Below are positions 39,251-50,174 of a stretch of 64,000 nt of DNA, piece by piece (position 1 is the first letter of the stretch; every line of letters starts with the position of its first letter). The DNA is taken from assembly GCA_003615045.1 (NCBI GenBank), contig ML014138.1, positions 89,530 through 153,529 on the forward strand, written 5' to 3'. Source of the DNA: Caulochytrium protostelioides (taxonomy: Eukaryota > Chytridiomycota > Caulochytriomycetes > Caulochytriales > Caulochytriaceae). Made by a program: the position numbers and the translations under genes. The notes below the pieces were generated by a model that was not told where the DNA came from, searched no databases, and saw only the letters and a program-made list of their open reading frames with translations.

Positions 39251-42115
39251 ACTGGCTGTGGCAGCGACGATCCCGTTTCTAGTCAGGGTATAAGGCAGAG
39301 CAGTAGGGCCCGAGAAGGCGAGCGGTGAGGGTCTGGTCCGGGATAAGGATAAGGGCCGAATAGGCAACGATGCGGCAGGGAGGCCAATCAAGCGGCTTAA
39401 AGTCAAGACTCGCCGTCGCCGTGCGTGTTGCAGGAGAGCCGTGAGAGACGGTGGGCGCTTCATGGGAGTATCGTGCCACGACGGATACAACGTGGCATGC
39501 CGCTTCCTGCCGGTGGTCACTCGGTTCATTTGTTTATGCAGCGAGTCGGAGTTGCCATTGTCGCATAGCGGGGGACAAAAGATGCCAAGCCACCCACCCT
39601 CGTCCGGCAGAGCGTGCGGTCCAACACCCGTCAATGTCTCCAAGGGTCCCCGCCTACCAGCCAGCCGCATCGCACTTGCGAGCCATCTCAACGCGATCGC
39701 CCGCGTGCTCGCGGGCAGGCAGAACGGCAGGACGTGAAGCGGTTGTCTGCGCCAGTCCAGCTCGGTATCATGGCATCAGCACAAGACATACTTTGCCGCT
39801 TTTTTTTTCAGAAGCCAGACGCTGGATCATACCACACGATATTGTCATGAAGTTTTCATTGTGGTAAAAACGACCCACTGCTGGGGTTGAAACGGAGGGA
39901 TGTCCGTGGGCGATACCGACGCGACGGCCTGTCGAACGAATGTCGAATGAACTTGCTGCTGGTCACGCAATTGCCCGACATGGAAGGAGCATTTCGTTGC
40001 GGCCGGCCGCGTCTCGTTGTATCGTATCGCTGTCAGAGCCCGGAAAAAACAGCCGTATAGCTGAATTTCTGAAGATAATACCATGTGTCTGGGGAAGGTA
40101 TGCTATGCGCGCGACGCGTGGGTGGCATGCGTGTCCATGGGGATCCTAGGAATGCGGATCATTCTTCTGCAGATTTTCTTTCGAGGTGCGAGCACCGCCT
40201 GTGGGCATGGTTGCAACACTTGCAGAGCCATCGGCGATTCGCTTTTTCCCCTTCTGCCGCAGGGCAGCACCGTCGTCGCCTCCGATGCTTCTGCACCATT
40301 TCCGTCTCTGTCTGCCGTTTGACCGCCCCAGGTCGGACGATGTTCCCGAACAATCATGTCCAACCGGCGGTCGTGCCGCGAAGGCACTGTGGGCGTCGTG
40401 ATCGCGCATCGCGCCGAGGATCCATCATGCGGCGTGTGATAAGCGCGGCGGAGCGTATAGCGCCGAGATAAATCGACGCGAGCAGCATACCGCCTATGGA
40501 GTATGCCGCCTCCCGCACCGCCTCGGAGCAGATCGGCCCGAATCGAGCACGGCCTTCCCTTCTGCGAAGACGACCTATATAAACAACGATGTCATTGCAT
40601 GCGCCGCGACGTGCTTTTGGGGGTGCATGCCGGATGATAACGTCTTCAGGGGGGAGACTGCGTCGGCGAGAGTGCTGTGTGGCGAGCGAATCCCATGATC
40701 CGTGCGCCCCCGGCTTGCCGAGGTGCCTGAAGACCGCACCACCGGCTCCGCCTCTTTCCTCGTCTCTTGACTCCCCTGCAAAGGCTCGGTGGCATCCCCA
40801 TTCCTTCCCCCGCTTTGATCCGGCTTATCGCACCGCTGTGTATCGCCCCCTGGTCGTCCTCGCGATCATCTGAGCGCCGCGTGGCCCATTGTTGAAAAGG
40901 TCCTTATCACGCGGTGGGGTCTGCTGACGAAGCGCCGGAGCATCCTCGATACCAGTCAGTACGGCAGCTAGCTAGGTCGCTTTTGGACGAGGGCGGTTTT
41001 GAGAGGAGTTCGGACCACCGGCATCGCACGAGAGACGGCACGCCGCACGGCCTGCATGCTTCACGCGGGGCCGAAGCCATGAGTACACACAACTTTTTCT
41101 GGTGCAGGGATCGAATTCGAATCACGGGAGCGCCGTTCGGCCAAACAGAGAAAGGCTCGGTAGGACCCCGCGGCATCGACGGGCATCCGCACCGCTCGCC
41201 CGCCCTTGCGGCGCACCCATCGGAGAGGGTGCCTTCGCGACACGGCAGCGGCCGGTAAGAAGCGACAAGTATTCACGAAACGCTGGGACAGGTATCGACA
41301 GGGTTCAGGACGGTTCGAGAGCAGAGGGGGAAAAAGACGGCGGTTGTCGAGCAGAATCTGCGCCATCTCACGCGCCGTATCGCATCGCATCGTCACTCGA
41401 GAAACAAGGAAAAGGAGGGGCGACGTGACTGGTCCTGACTGTGCCACACGGACCCGCGCTCGGGCCGGCCGTCGGTGGCGACCACGCAGCGCAGGCACCG
41501 CACTCAGCGACGGCGGCCCGAGGCGTGTCCGCCCAGTCACTGGCCCACCGCTCGCCTTGCTGGCGCCCAGTCACTGTGTGACGATGGCACCATGGCCCCG
41601 CGTCGGCCGCTGACCTCGTTCCATCCCGGCCCGGCCATCCCGCCGCGCGCTGGCTGCATGTCCCCCCGGAGCTCCGTATAAATACCGGGAGCAGTCCCCA
41701 CGATGGCGGGCAGCGCGACCGGCATCGAGACCCCAGCACCGCCGCACCTGCTCGCCCTCGCCCTCGGCCACGCCCTCGCTGGCGCATACCCTCACCCAGC
41801 AGCAGACAACTCCGTCCCGCCGACGTGCTGAATCCCTACCCTCTGGCCGAAGCGCATACCCAGCATCGCCGTCGCCGTGACCTACCCACCTACCGATCCG
41901 CGGATCACGAGCCAGTTCACCGCCAACCTGTCGACCGGCACCACGGCATTTGAGACCGACGTGCCTGACGAGCCCCATCGCCGCGGACGCCATCCCGCTG
42001 TGCCGCTGCTGTGACCCGGGCATCGTGTCCGTCGTCGCCCTCGCCGCCGCTGCGCCGATCGCCAGTGCTGCTGCCGCTGGGTTTCCGCTCGCCGGAATAC
42101 CGCATAGTCCCCAGG
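39251..42115. other. Divergent intergenic region between RIO1 and cystathionine beta-lyase
   Basis: About 2.9 kb with no ORF bearing a recognisable domain on either strand. It contains TATA-like elements at about 40575 and 41677. A tRNA-like B-box near 41105 was tested and rejected. Confidence 0.45.
41677..41684 (+). promoter_or_regulatory. TATA-box candidate for cystathionine beta-lyase
   Basis: A canonical TATAAATA octamer sits in GC-rich surroundings on the plus strand, about 430 nt upstream of the chosen start codon at 42116. If used, it implies a 5' UTR of roughly 400 nt. Position and match are visible; function is inferred. Confidence 0.4.
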
Positions 42116-43849
42116 ATGACCATGCATGACGCCGATCTTGCCGGCGGCGCCGGCGGCGCCCATGCTGAGCTGGGCATGAGCTTGAGCGCCTCCCCGGTTT
42201 CGTCCACCGCGGCCGCCGTCGCCGCCGCTACCCAGCCCTCGGCCATGGATGTCGCCAACGCCCGCTTGGCGCAGCTCGCGCTCCAGGACTCGCATCTGCC
42301 GAGCCCGGCACCAACGCACATGAATAGCATGGACCAGCTCGACTCGGCGGGTCGGATCACCACGGCCGCGGCCTCGTCGTGCAGCCCCACGGCTGCCGGC
42401 GAGAATGACAATGACAACGATGCGGAACATGATGTCGAGACGAGCGGAACGAGCCGCAACAGCAGCGACCGCGTCGTTGCCGCCGCCGCCAAGAAGAAGC
42501 TGCCGAAGCGCCGCTATCGCCCCGCGACGGAGTGTGTGTTTGTGGACACCGAGATCTCGGACCAGTACAATGCGTCGTCGATTCCGATCTACCAGTCCGC
42601 GACATTCAAGCAGCCGTCGATCAACGAACCGGGCGCCTACGACTACTCGCGAAGCGGCAACCCGACCCGCACGCACGTCGAGCAGCACCTCGCCAAGCTG
42701 ATGCACGCGACGCGGGCGTTCGTGTGTTCTTCAGGTATGGGCGCGCTCGATGTCATTACGCGGCTCGTGCGCCCCGGCGACGAGCTGATCGCCGGCGATG
42801 ACTTGTACGGCGGCACGCAACGCCTGCTCACGTTCCTCCAGAAGCACATGGGCATTGTCGTCCACCACATCGACACGACGCGTCCCGACAGCATCCGCCC
42901 GTTCTTGCGGCCAGGCAAGACGACGATGGTTCTGCTGGAAACGCCGACGAACCCTCTCATGAAGGTGGCCGATATCCCGACGATCAGCGAGATCGTGCAT
43001 GCCGCCTGCCCCGACGCCCTCGTCGTCGTGGACAACACCATGATGAGCCCCTATCTGATGCGCCCGCTCAATCTCGGCGCCGACATCACCTATGACAGCG
43101 GCACCAAGTACCTCAGCGGGCATCACGACCTCATGGCCGGCGTCATTGGCGTCCGGGACCCGGCCCTGGCCGAGCGCATTTACTTCATCATCAACTCGAC
43201 TGGCTGCGGTCTGGCTCCCTTCGACTGTTTCCTGCTCATGCGCGGGATCAAGACCCTCGCCGTTCGTGTGGAGCGCCAGCAGGAGAGCGCGATGCTGCTG
43301 GCCAAGTTCCTCGAGTCGAAGGGCATCACCGTGCACTACCCGGGCCTGCCGTCGCATCCGCAGCACGCGCTCCACATGCAGCTCGCGGCCGGCGGCGGCG
43401 CCGTCCTGGCCATCGAGACCGGCGACGTCGCCCTCTCGGAAAAGCTCGTGGCGCTCACGCATCTGTACGCCATCTCCGTGTCGTTCGGCTGTGTCAACTC
43501 GCTCATCAGTATGCCGTGCCGCATGAGCCACGCCTCAATCCCCGCTGCGGTGCGCAAGTCCCGCAACTTCCCCGAAGACCTCGTCCGCATCTGCGTCGGC
43601 GTGGAGGACTGGCAGGACCTCGTGGAGGACCTGGACGAAGCCCTCCGCGGCGCCGGCGTCTACGAAGCGGTGAAGCAGCGCCAGAAGGCGCAGCAGCTGG
43701 CGAAGGCGACGCCCGCCCAGCGCGCGACGGCCGATGTCATGGCCGCCGCCGCCAGATCGGAAGCCGCTGCGGCAGCTTGCGTGGATGCCCACGCGCTCAA
43801 GCAAAACCACGTGCTCCCTGCGTCAGAGAGCGCGCCGTTGCACGTCTAA
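42116..43849 (+). CDS. STR3: Cystathionine beta-lyase (PLP-dependent, Cys/Met metabolism)
   Basis: The first ATG in frame is at 42116, giving 577 aa. The enzyme cleaves cystathionine to homocysteine, pyruvate and ammonia in methionine synthesis by transsulfuration. Residues 1-160 are an Ala/Ser-rich extension not needed for the fold. The Cys/Met-metabolism PLP domain runs from about 165 to 540: the substrate and cofactor loops IYQSATFKQP, YDYSRSGNPTR and SSGMGALDVI; VVVDNTMMSPY; and the PLP-binding Lys331 in SGTKYLSGHHDLMAGV. The HHDLMAGV variant of the lysine loop is that of fungal beta-lyases rather than gamma-lyases or gamma-synthases. The final ~40 residues form a charged helix and an Ala-rich tail. 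A pyrimidine-rich 3' flank follows the stop. The N-terminal extension could carry a targeting signal, which I cannot confirm. Confidence 0.9.
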   Translation: MTMHDADLAGGAGGAHAELGMSLSASPVSSTAAAVAAATQPSAMDVANARLAQLALQDSHLPSPAPTHMNSMDQLDSAGRITTAAASSCSPTAAGENDNDNDAEHDVETSGTSRNSSDRVVAAAAKKKLPKRRYRPATECVFVDTEISDQYNASSIPIYQSATFKQPSINEPGAYDYSRSGNPTRTHVEQHLAKLMHATRAFVCSSGMGALDVITRLVRPGDELIAGDDLYGGTQRLLTFLQKHMGIVVHHIDTTRPDSIRPFLRPGKTTMVLLETPTNPLMKVADIPTISEIVHAACPDALVVVDNTMMSPYLMRPLNLGADITYDSGTKYLSGHHDLMAGVIGVRDPALAERIYFIINSTGCGLAPFDCFLLMRGIKTLAVRVERQQESAMLLAKFLESKGITVHYPGLPSHPQHALHMQLAAGGGAVLAIETGDVALSEKLVALTHLYAISVSFGCVNSLISMPCRMSHASIPAAVRKSRNFPEDLVRICVGVEDWQDLVEDLDEALRGAGVYEAVKQRQKAQQLAKATPAQRATADVMAAAARSEAAAAACVDAHALKQNHVLPASESAPLHV

Positions 43850-44641
43850 GCAACCACCGAAAGCCCTGATTTTCCTCTCTTTTTTTCTCTCTCACACGCA
43901 CTTTTCTCTGATATTTCGCGCGTTCTTTCACTCTATTTCGTTCTTCTTCTGATTTCTCGAGAGCAGCGGTTCCGGAGTCGCTTCGCCGTCCTGTCGCATA
44001 GTGTCTGTCGCACGTGCTGGAGCACGAGCCATGACGCCGTCCGCTGCGCTTCCTCCTTTTTATGTTTAACGCTCCCTTATTTTCTGATGACCCCTATGAG
44101 ACGACGTACCATCCGACTCATTTATACGACCCATCTGCGCGCCCGGACGACTCGGCAGAGACGGGAACTGGGACGACGGGGCGCCCGCGGCGCTGTGGGG
44201 ACCGACCGCGTGGACCGACCGCCAGGGCGCCGGCAACGCGGCGCGCAGAAGGCGAGAGCGGGGCAGCGCCGCGTGAGCGCCGCCGAACCCCCGCCGCAGG
44301 CTGGCGCCCAGCCGGGAGGCGGGCGGCCGAGCGCGGCGGCGGGTCCGGCGGAGTCGCGGACCACACCGCGACACGACGATCGGCGAGCGGGGTGAGTCCG
44401 GCCACGCCGAGAGGCGGTGTCGCTCCTTGCGGACGGTCCCATGCTCCGGTCTCGCGCGCCGGCCCGCGTGATGGGCCACGAGCGGTGCTCTAGTCGACGG
44501 CGCTTCTCTGCGCCCGGACGCGACGCAGATGGCCATGCGAGCCGCCTTGGAAGTCGTCGTGGTCGCGGCCCCAGGTCGCTTGATGGAGAGCGCCATCCCC
44601 CCCATCCCCCCTTCTGTTGTCCTGGACCCGCTACCACGACG
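43850..44641. other. Intergenic, pyrimidine-rich 3' flank and promoter
   Basis: The first ~110 nt (43860-43965) are strongly C/T-rich, probably the 3' UTR of the beta-lyase gene. The remainder is GC-rich and leads into the C2orf76-like gene. ORFs here are compositional and carry no motif. Confidence 0.5.
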
Positions 44642-45208
44642 ATGGCCGATCGCAGTATGACCGAGAGCCCCGTGGGCCCGCACGACGTGGCCGACGCCAC
44701 GGTCACGCTGCGCGTGATCAAGTCCTTCGAGTACCGGACGGTGCGTAACCTCGTGCTGCGCCACGTGGACCTGGCGCACACGACGCCCGCGCAGCTCGTG
44801 GCCCGAGCCAAGGAGGAAATCGCGCAGGGGTCCGGGTGGAAACCCTACCGCACGTGCGTGTTCGACGCCCTCAAGCTCTACACGCACCCGATGGGCACCA
44901 AGACGCAAAACCTCGCCATCAACCTCGACGACACGCCCGGATGTTGGTACTCACTCGATGAGGCCGCGCCGTCCTGTCTCGAGCTGGGCATGAGTAAGTC
45001 GCACGATGAAGACCACGGGACCCCATCAATATCGCCTGCCTGACGACGGAGACTGATGTGTGAATACCGCCGACTCACCTCTTGCGTGATCCGTTTCGCA
45101 TGTCTTCCATCTCATGACCATTTCGATCTAGTGCACGAGACGGAACTGAGTCTGTTCAACCGCGCCGCGTACGAAGAATTTAAGGTCAATCCCGCCATGA
45201 AGTGGTAA
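44642..45208 (+). CDS. UPF0538/C2orf76-family protein (two exons)
   Basis: Exon 1 is 44642-44993 and exon 2 is 45132-45208, separated by a 138-nt intron (donor GTAAGT, acceptor CTAG). The split Met codon restores LGMMHETELSLFNR. The product is about 142 aa. The start is the ATG at 44642 (ACGACGATGGCC); a Met five residues later is also possible. Conserved positions shared with human C2orf76 are TLRVIKSFEYRT near the start, the central FDALKLYTH and NLAINLDD, and the end ETELSLFNRAAYEEFKVNP, where human has ETEIAFFCEEDYKNYKANP. The predicted fold is a small ubiquitin-like alpha/beta domain. No biochemical function is established for the family. Without the second exon the protein would lose its best-conserved terminus. 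Confidence 0.88.
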
Positions 45209-45438
45209 CACCTCTCCTCTCTCTTCGATTCATCACACTTCTCGGATAACGGGCATCATAAATACACAGTATGAGCCAATAGGCAATGAGGAACGAAAAT
45301 GACCCTACGAAAAAAAAAAAAAAGCACACTCGTCGCAGTCACAGACCACAGGATCGATCGCTCGATCGAGGACGAATGGCAACCCCCCGTCTCGGACGGG
45401 GGGGACGGCGGCATGACGACATGGCCCTCTGTCTCTCT

Positions 45439-48293
45439 CTAGCAGAGCGCATACATCTTGACGGTCCCGTCGGCGCCGCCTGAGGCCATGATCCCGGGGA
45501 TCTGCGGGTGGAAGGCGACGTCCCAGACGCCCTCGTCGCCGCGCTTGGCATGGCCCGAGTATTCCTGGACGCAGGTGTGGGTCGCAAGGTCCCACCAGCG
45601 CACGCTGGCGTCGTAGCCGCCCGAGACCAGCGCGCCCGCGCGGCCGGGGGCTCGCGCCGCCGACAGCGTCGACACGCCCTCGAGGTGCGCGTTCATGCGG
45701 TGCGTCTGCCTCCCGCTGCGCGGGTCAAAGAACCGGATCGTGCAGTCCGCGTGCGCGGTCATGACCGCGCCGGTCTCCGGATGCACCACAACATCGTTGA
45801 TCTGCGTGGCGGTCGTGCCGTCGCTGGTGTCCGCGGCCTCGGGCAGCGACAGGACCGGCTGGCAGGTCTGGACATCGTAGACGTGGACCTGGGCGGCGCT
45901 CGTGGCGACGACGAGCTGCTGCGTCGCGCTGTGGACCCCCGGGTAGAGCCACTCGATCGCGGTGGGGCGCTGGCGGCCGTGCGGCGTCGGGTATGCGCTC
46001 GCGCTGGCGGTTGGGTCGAGCGGCGGCAGTGCCAGGCTTTGCTCGAGGGCGTGCGCGCCCGAGCCGTCGATCGACCACAGCTTGACCGTGCCGTCCGCCG
46101 AGGCGGAGGCCACGAGCCGCACGAGCGACGGCGCCGGATGCGCCTTCACGCGCCACACCGCGTCCGTATGCCCCACGAGCGTCTGCACGCCGTGCGACGC
46201 GTAGGGTCCGTACGCCGCCGTGGTTTCGGGCGACGGCACGCGCCATACGCGCACCGTCGCGTCCAGCGAGCCCGTGTACAGCGTATCGCCGGACGTGCAC
46301 GCGTCGAGGATCGGGCCCGTGTGGCCCCGGAACGTGGCATACGGCAGCAGCAGCCCCTTCTGCGCGGCACGCCCGCGCTTGCTGTCGTAGATGTTGTTGC
46401 CGAGGCACCACGCCTTGGCCGTATGGTCCTCCGAGGCGCTCACCAGCGTCACGGCGTCGTTAATCGAGTCGCCCGCCGAGGTTGCGTAACCAGGGGTGAC
46501 GAAATAGACCGCCCGGATGCCGTCCAGATGGCTGCGCAGGCTGCTGTGCGGCTTCCAAACGCGGCGGCCGTCGGCGCCGGCACCGGCACCGTCGTGCCAT
46601 CCCGCGTTGCGCGCCAGACCCCGGCGGCCCTCGTCCCCGAGCCCGTCGCTGTCCTCCAGACTCAACATCGTCAAGCCGTCGGCGGAGTTTTCTTTCATGG
46701 ATCCGAACCCGCGCGCAGTGCTTGTCGTCGACGCGGATGAGCTGCCCGCGGAGGACGCCGCCGCGGACCCAGATGCCCCTGCCGATGGGACGGAAACGCG
46801 GCGGCCCACGCCCGCGCGGGCCAGCACTTTCTGGACCCTGTCGTCGGGCACATGCAGCTCCTTCTGCAGATCCGAGAGCGAGAGGGCGCCGCCCGTCTTG
46901 GCCGTGATGCCGCTCGTCGTTGATGTCGTGACGCTCGACATGCCGGCACCTTGCCGCATCAGCTTCGACCGCGGCGACGGCATCTTGCCGCCATTGCCGT
47001 TGCCGCTGCCGATGCCGCCGCCATTGCCATTGACATTGCCGTTGTCGCTGCCGTTGCCGCGATAGTTGCCAGAAGGCGTGGCGCCGACGGTCGCGCCGCG
47101 TGTGAGCAGACGCGTGTATGTCGCCGGCCCGTTGGCGGCGGGCGGCCCGCCCGACACCTCATGAGCGCCGTCACGGCCGCGCTGGAGGGTGCGTGCCCCC
47201 GCGCCGGCGCCCGTAGTGCCGACCGACCCCGAGGCATGGGCGCGGGCGCCGCCGTCAGTCACCGCGCGCTGCAGCGTATGGAACGGCATGTCGCCCACAG
47301 CACCGCCGCCGCCGCCGTCGTCGAGGCCACTGCCGCCGTCGGCCGCGGACCCCGCCATCGCGGTCTGCGAGGTCGCGAGCAGATAGCCGACCTCGCGGAG
47401 ATAGTTCTTGAGCACTTCGCGGGATCGCGTATGCGCCACGCTCTTCGTGTACTTGAGAAAGGGGCCGCTCCCCGCGGCCGTGGCGGCGAGAGGCGGCGGC
47501 GGCGGGCCCAGCAAGGGCTCTGCGACCGGGGCCATGGTCGGTGGCTGCGGCTGCAGCTCGAGCGCGGTCGGCGGCTGCGGCTCTACGGCGGTCGTCGGCT
47601 GCGAAGGCAAGCTGTCTTGGGTCATCTCGGAGGCCTCCGCTTTGGTCGAGGCTCCGGCAGTAACCGCCGGTGCCCCCATCGCAGCCGCCGTGGCGGCGGA
47701 GGGGGTTCCCGCTTTGCTCTGCTGTGCAGCCTTGATTCTACACGACACGCGGTGTCGGATCACACGAAAAGTATAAAAAAGGTGAGATCAGCCTTGTCGC
47801 GATTCGTACTACGACTGTGTCATGATGGTAGAAGTAACGGAAATACTAAACGTACCTCTCTTGCTTCAAGGCATATTCGAGCATCTGTATCCTCCTTGAC
47901 AAGTCGTGCTTTAGGGTCTCGTTGGCGCGCCGTTCGCCTTCTAGGAACGCGATCCGGCTCTAGATGAGATCGCTCCCGACACATTCCATCACACAGAGGA
48001 GCAACACAGAGACCATGTGAATATGCTGTCATGGGTGCCGTGGGATTTATATTGAGAGCAGCTGCAGAAACCGGTCACGTTACCTGATAGTCCGACCGCT
48101 CAATCTCCCAGACATTACGCTCGCGCTCGAAGCGGCGCCACTCGAGCTGGAGGTGCTGCAGGATACCCGGCAGCGTATACGTCGGCGCGGCAGGGGAGGA
48201 TGGCGGCGGATTGCCGTACGATGATTCTTCGCCGACGCCGGGGCCTACATTGCCGCGGGATTCGCCCGATGGATCGGCCGCGTAAGCCGACAT
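45439..48293 (-). CDS. Striatin, STRIPAK scaffold (three exons)
   Basis: Exon 1 is 48293-48084, exon 2 is 47959-47856 and exon 3 is 47737-45439, with introns of 124 and 118 nt (donors GTAACG and GTACGT). All phases agree and give 870 aa. Residues 38-105 form the striatin N-terminal domain: the caveolin-binding-type YTLPGILQHLQLEW, then a coiled coil ending RRIQMLEYALKQER, which is spread over exons 1 and 2. A Gly/Ser/Ala-rich linker follows. The C-terminal ~370 residues are a WD40 propeller with striatin hallmarks: LRSHLDGIRAVYF, SASEDHTAKAW, GHTDAVWRV, MNAHLEGVSTL and CVQEYSGH...GVWDVAFHP. Striatin is the PP2A B''' subunit and organising scaffold of STRIPAK, which controls cell fusion, septation and fruiting in fungi (PRO11, Far8). 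The linker is longer and less ordered than usual. Confidence 0.92.
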
Positions 48294-49217
48294 CGGGGCG
48301 GTGGCAACGGCGGCAGCAAGGGTCGAGACGGCGGCGCCGCAGTCGACGGCGACGGCAATCGCAACGGCAATCGCAACTCAGCCGCGAACGCGCCGCGTGG
48401 CACGGATACCGTCGCAAGATGTTGGGGTCAACACGGAGACAGGATTGGGTCTCGCACGTCTTCGCCGCGCCGAGCCAAAGCGGCTTATTCTCGATCACGC
48501 GGTGCTAGGCTAGGCCGTATCGGCGGATCGCGACGGACCGGAGACCGCGACGCAAACGAGGATGTTCACGAGGCCGGCCGGCGGTCCACGCGGCGTCTAG
48601 ACGTCCAGACGTTGGGACAGCGTCGATGCCGTATCACGCGGAGATCGCAGGCGCCGCGCAGGCGCCACAGCGCGGCTGCGCGCGGAGTATGGGGACGAAT
48701 CTACTGAGACGAGGATCGCGGTAACGGATGCGGTCCGTTTCCTTGGAACAGAGGGCGTAATTGGGCGTGACAACGAGGCCAGCAGCGGGACAAGGCGACG
48801 CATGCGGAACCCCTCGGCACGGATCGGCTCCGATCGGCACGCCACGTGCCGTTACAGCGAGCCGCGGCACGAAGTGCGGTTAAAGCGACGATGCAGCTCT
48901 ACGCCAATGGCGATCCATACGGTACGTCGTCTTGCTGGTTGATCATACCGGTCGAGGATAGACTTGAGAGTCCGGGAGCATGGCGACGGCGGTGAGACGA
49001 GGCGCGCACACGCGACGCCTTCAACCACGTTCCCGCGTCGGGCCGCGTCGGCGCCGGAGGGCGCGGCGGCACGCGGCACACGCGGCAGCGGGCGCTGGGC
49101 GCGGGCCCCGTCCAAGCCACGCGGCCCGAGGCCAACGCGTCCTCGCCCGAGCTTTCCTCCTGACCCTCGCGCCCCGTGATCGGTGGTGCGGCCGTTCGCG
49201 GGGAAATGATGATATAT
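48294..49217. other. Intergenic, striatin promoter region
   Basis: About 0.9 kb between the striatin start and the stop of the S-formylglutathione hydrolase gene, both on the minus strand. No conserved ORF or RNA gene is visible. Confidence 0.5.
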
Positions 49218-50174
49218 TCAGACGGCGATGCCCAGGTGCTTGGCGTGGAACAGAAGATGCTCCTCGATAAAGGTGGAAACAAAGTAGTATGAGTGGTCAT
49301 AGCCCTCCTGCATGCGGAGCTGCAGGTTGAAGCGACCCTCGGGGTTGCGGGCGGCGCCGTCTTTCAGCGCTTGCGGCCGGAGCTGGCCGTCGGCATAGAA
49401 GTTGTCGGCCGTGCCCTGATCCACCAGGACGGCCAGGGGCGGGCCCGAATAGACGGCGGCAAGCTCCGACGCGTCCCAGACGGCCCAGGAGGACTGCGTG
49501 CGGCCGTCACGGCTCGTCATCTTCTCGGTGCCCAGGTAGCCTTCGAACGCGGTGCGGCCCCACGCGCACTGCATCGGGTTGGCGATCGGGGCAAACGCCG
49601 AGACGGACTGGAACTGACCCGGGTGGCGCAGACTGAGCACCAACGCGCCGTGGCCGCCCATACTGTGCCCGCTGATACTGACGCGCGCCGCGTCGTACGG
49701 GATCTGCGGGTGCGCCGCCAGCAGTGCCGGCAGCTCGCGCGCCACGTACGACGCCATCTGGTAGCGCGCGTAGGTGGGCGTCGTGGCGTCGACGTAGAAG
49801 CTCGCGCCCTCGCCGAAGGACCACGAGTCCGTCTCGCCGGGCAGCTGCAGGCCGCGCGGCGACGTGTCGGGGCAGACAACCATCAGGCCGAGCCGCGCCG
49901 CGGTCCGGAACGCGCCCGCCTTCTGAGCAAAGTTGTCTTCGGTGCACGTCAGTCCGCTCAGCCAGATCAGCGTCGGCACACTGATCGCGGGCGGCTCCGA
50001 GCCGTCCGCGGCCGTCTGCGCGGACGGATCCTTGCCGTTCTGCGCGATCGCGGCCGCGGGGACTTGCGGCGGCAGGAACAGCGTGAACTGCATCGCACAC
50101 CCCAGCACCTGCGAGGTGTGGCGCAGCTTCAGCACATGTCCACCATGGTGCTTCACGCACTGTAGGCACTCCAT
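49218..50174 (-). CDS. S-formylglutathione hydrolase (esterase D family)
   Basis: This 318-residue single-exon gene starts at ATG 50174. It hydrolyses S-formylglutathione to formate and glutathione, the last step of glutathione-dependent formaldehyde detoxification in the cytosol. The sequence shows PTLIWLSGLTCTEDNF (oxyanion region), VCPDTSPRG, the nucleophile Ser171 in GHSMGGHGAL, the acid segment VDQGTADNF and the catalytic His294 in GYDHSYYF. These are the esterase D/FrmB family signatures. Length is close to the usual 280-300 aa; the excess is a 20-residue Ala/Gln-rich insertion near residue 45. The partner enzyme, class III alcohol dehydrogenase, is not in this window. Confidence 0.94.
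   Translation of the reverse strand: MECLQCVKHHGGHVLKLRHTSQVLGCAMQFTLFLPPQVPAAAIAQNGKDPSAQTAADGSEPPAISVPTLIWLSGLTCTEDNFAQKAGAFRTAARLGLMVVCPDTSPRGLQLPGETDSWSFGEGASFYVDATTPTYARYQMASYVARELPALLAAHPQIPYDAARVSISGHSMGGHGALVLSLRHPGQFQSVSAFAPIANPMQCAWGRTAFEGYLGTEKMTSRDGRTQSSWAVWDASELAAVYSGPPLAVLVDQGTADNFYADGQLRPQALKDGAARNPEGRFNLQLRMQEGYDHSYYFVSTFIEEHLLFHAKHLGIAV

Noticed and set aside
39251-39691. N-terminal extension of the RIO1 frame
   Set aside because: Begins without an ATG, and no Rio1 protein needs it. The internal Met at residue 77 is a possible start, but composition is non-coding-like.
41080-41160. tRNA-like boxes on the minus strand (TGGCCGAACGG and GATTCGAATTC)
   Set aside because: Spacing is too short, the T-arm does not pair and there is no T-run terminator.
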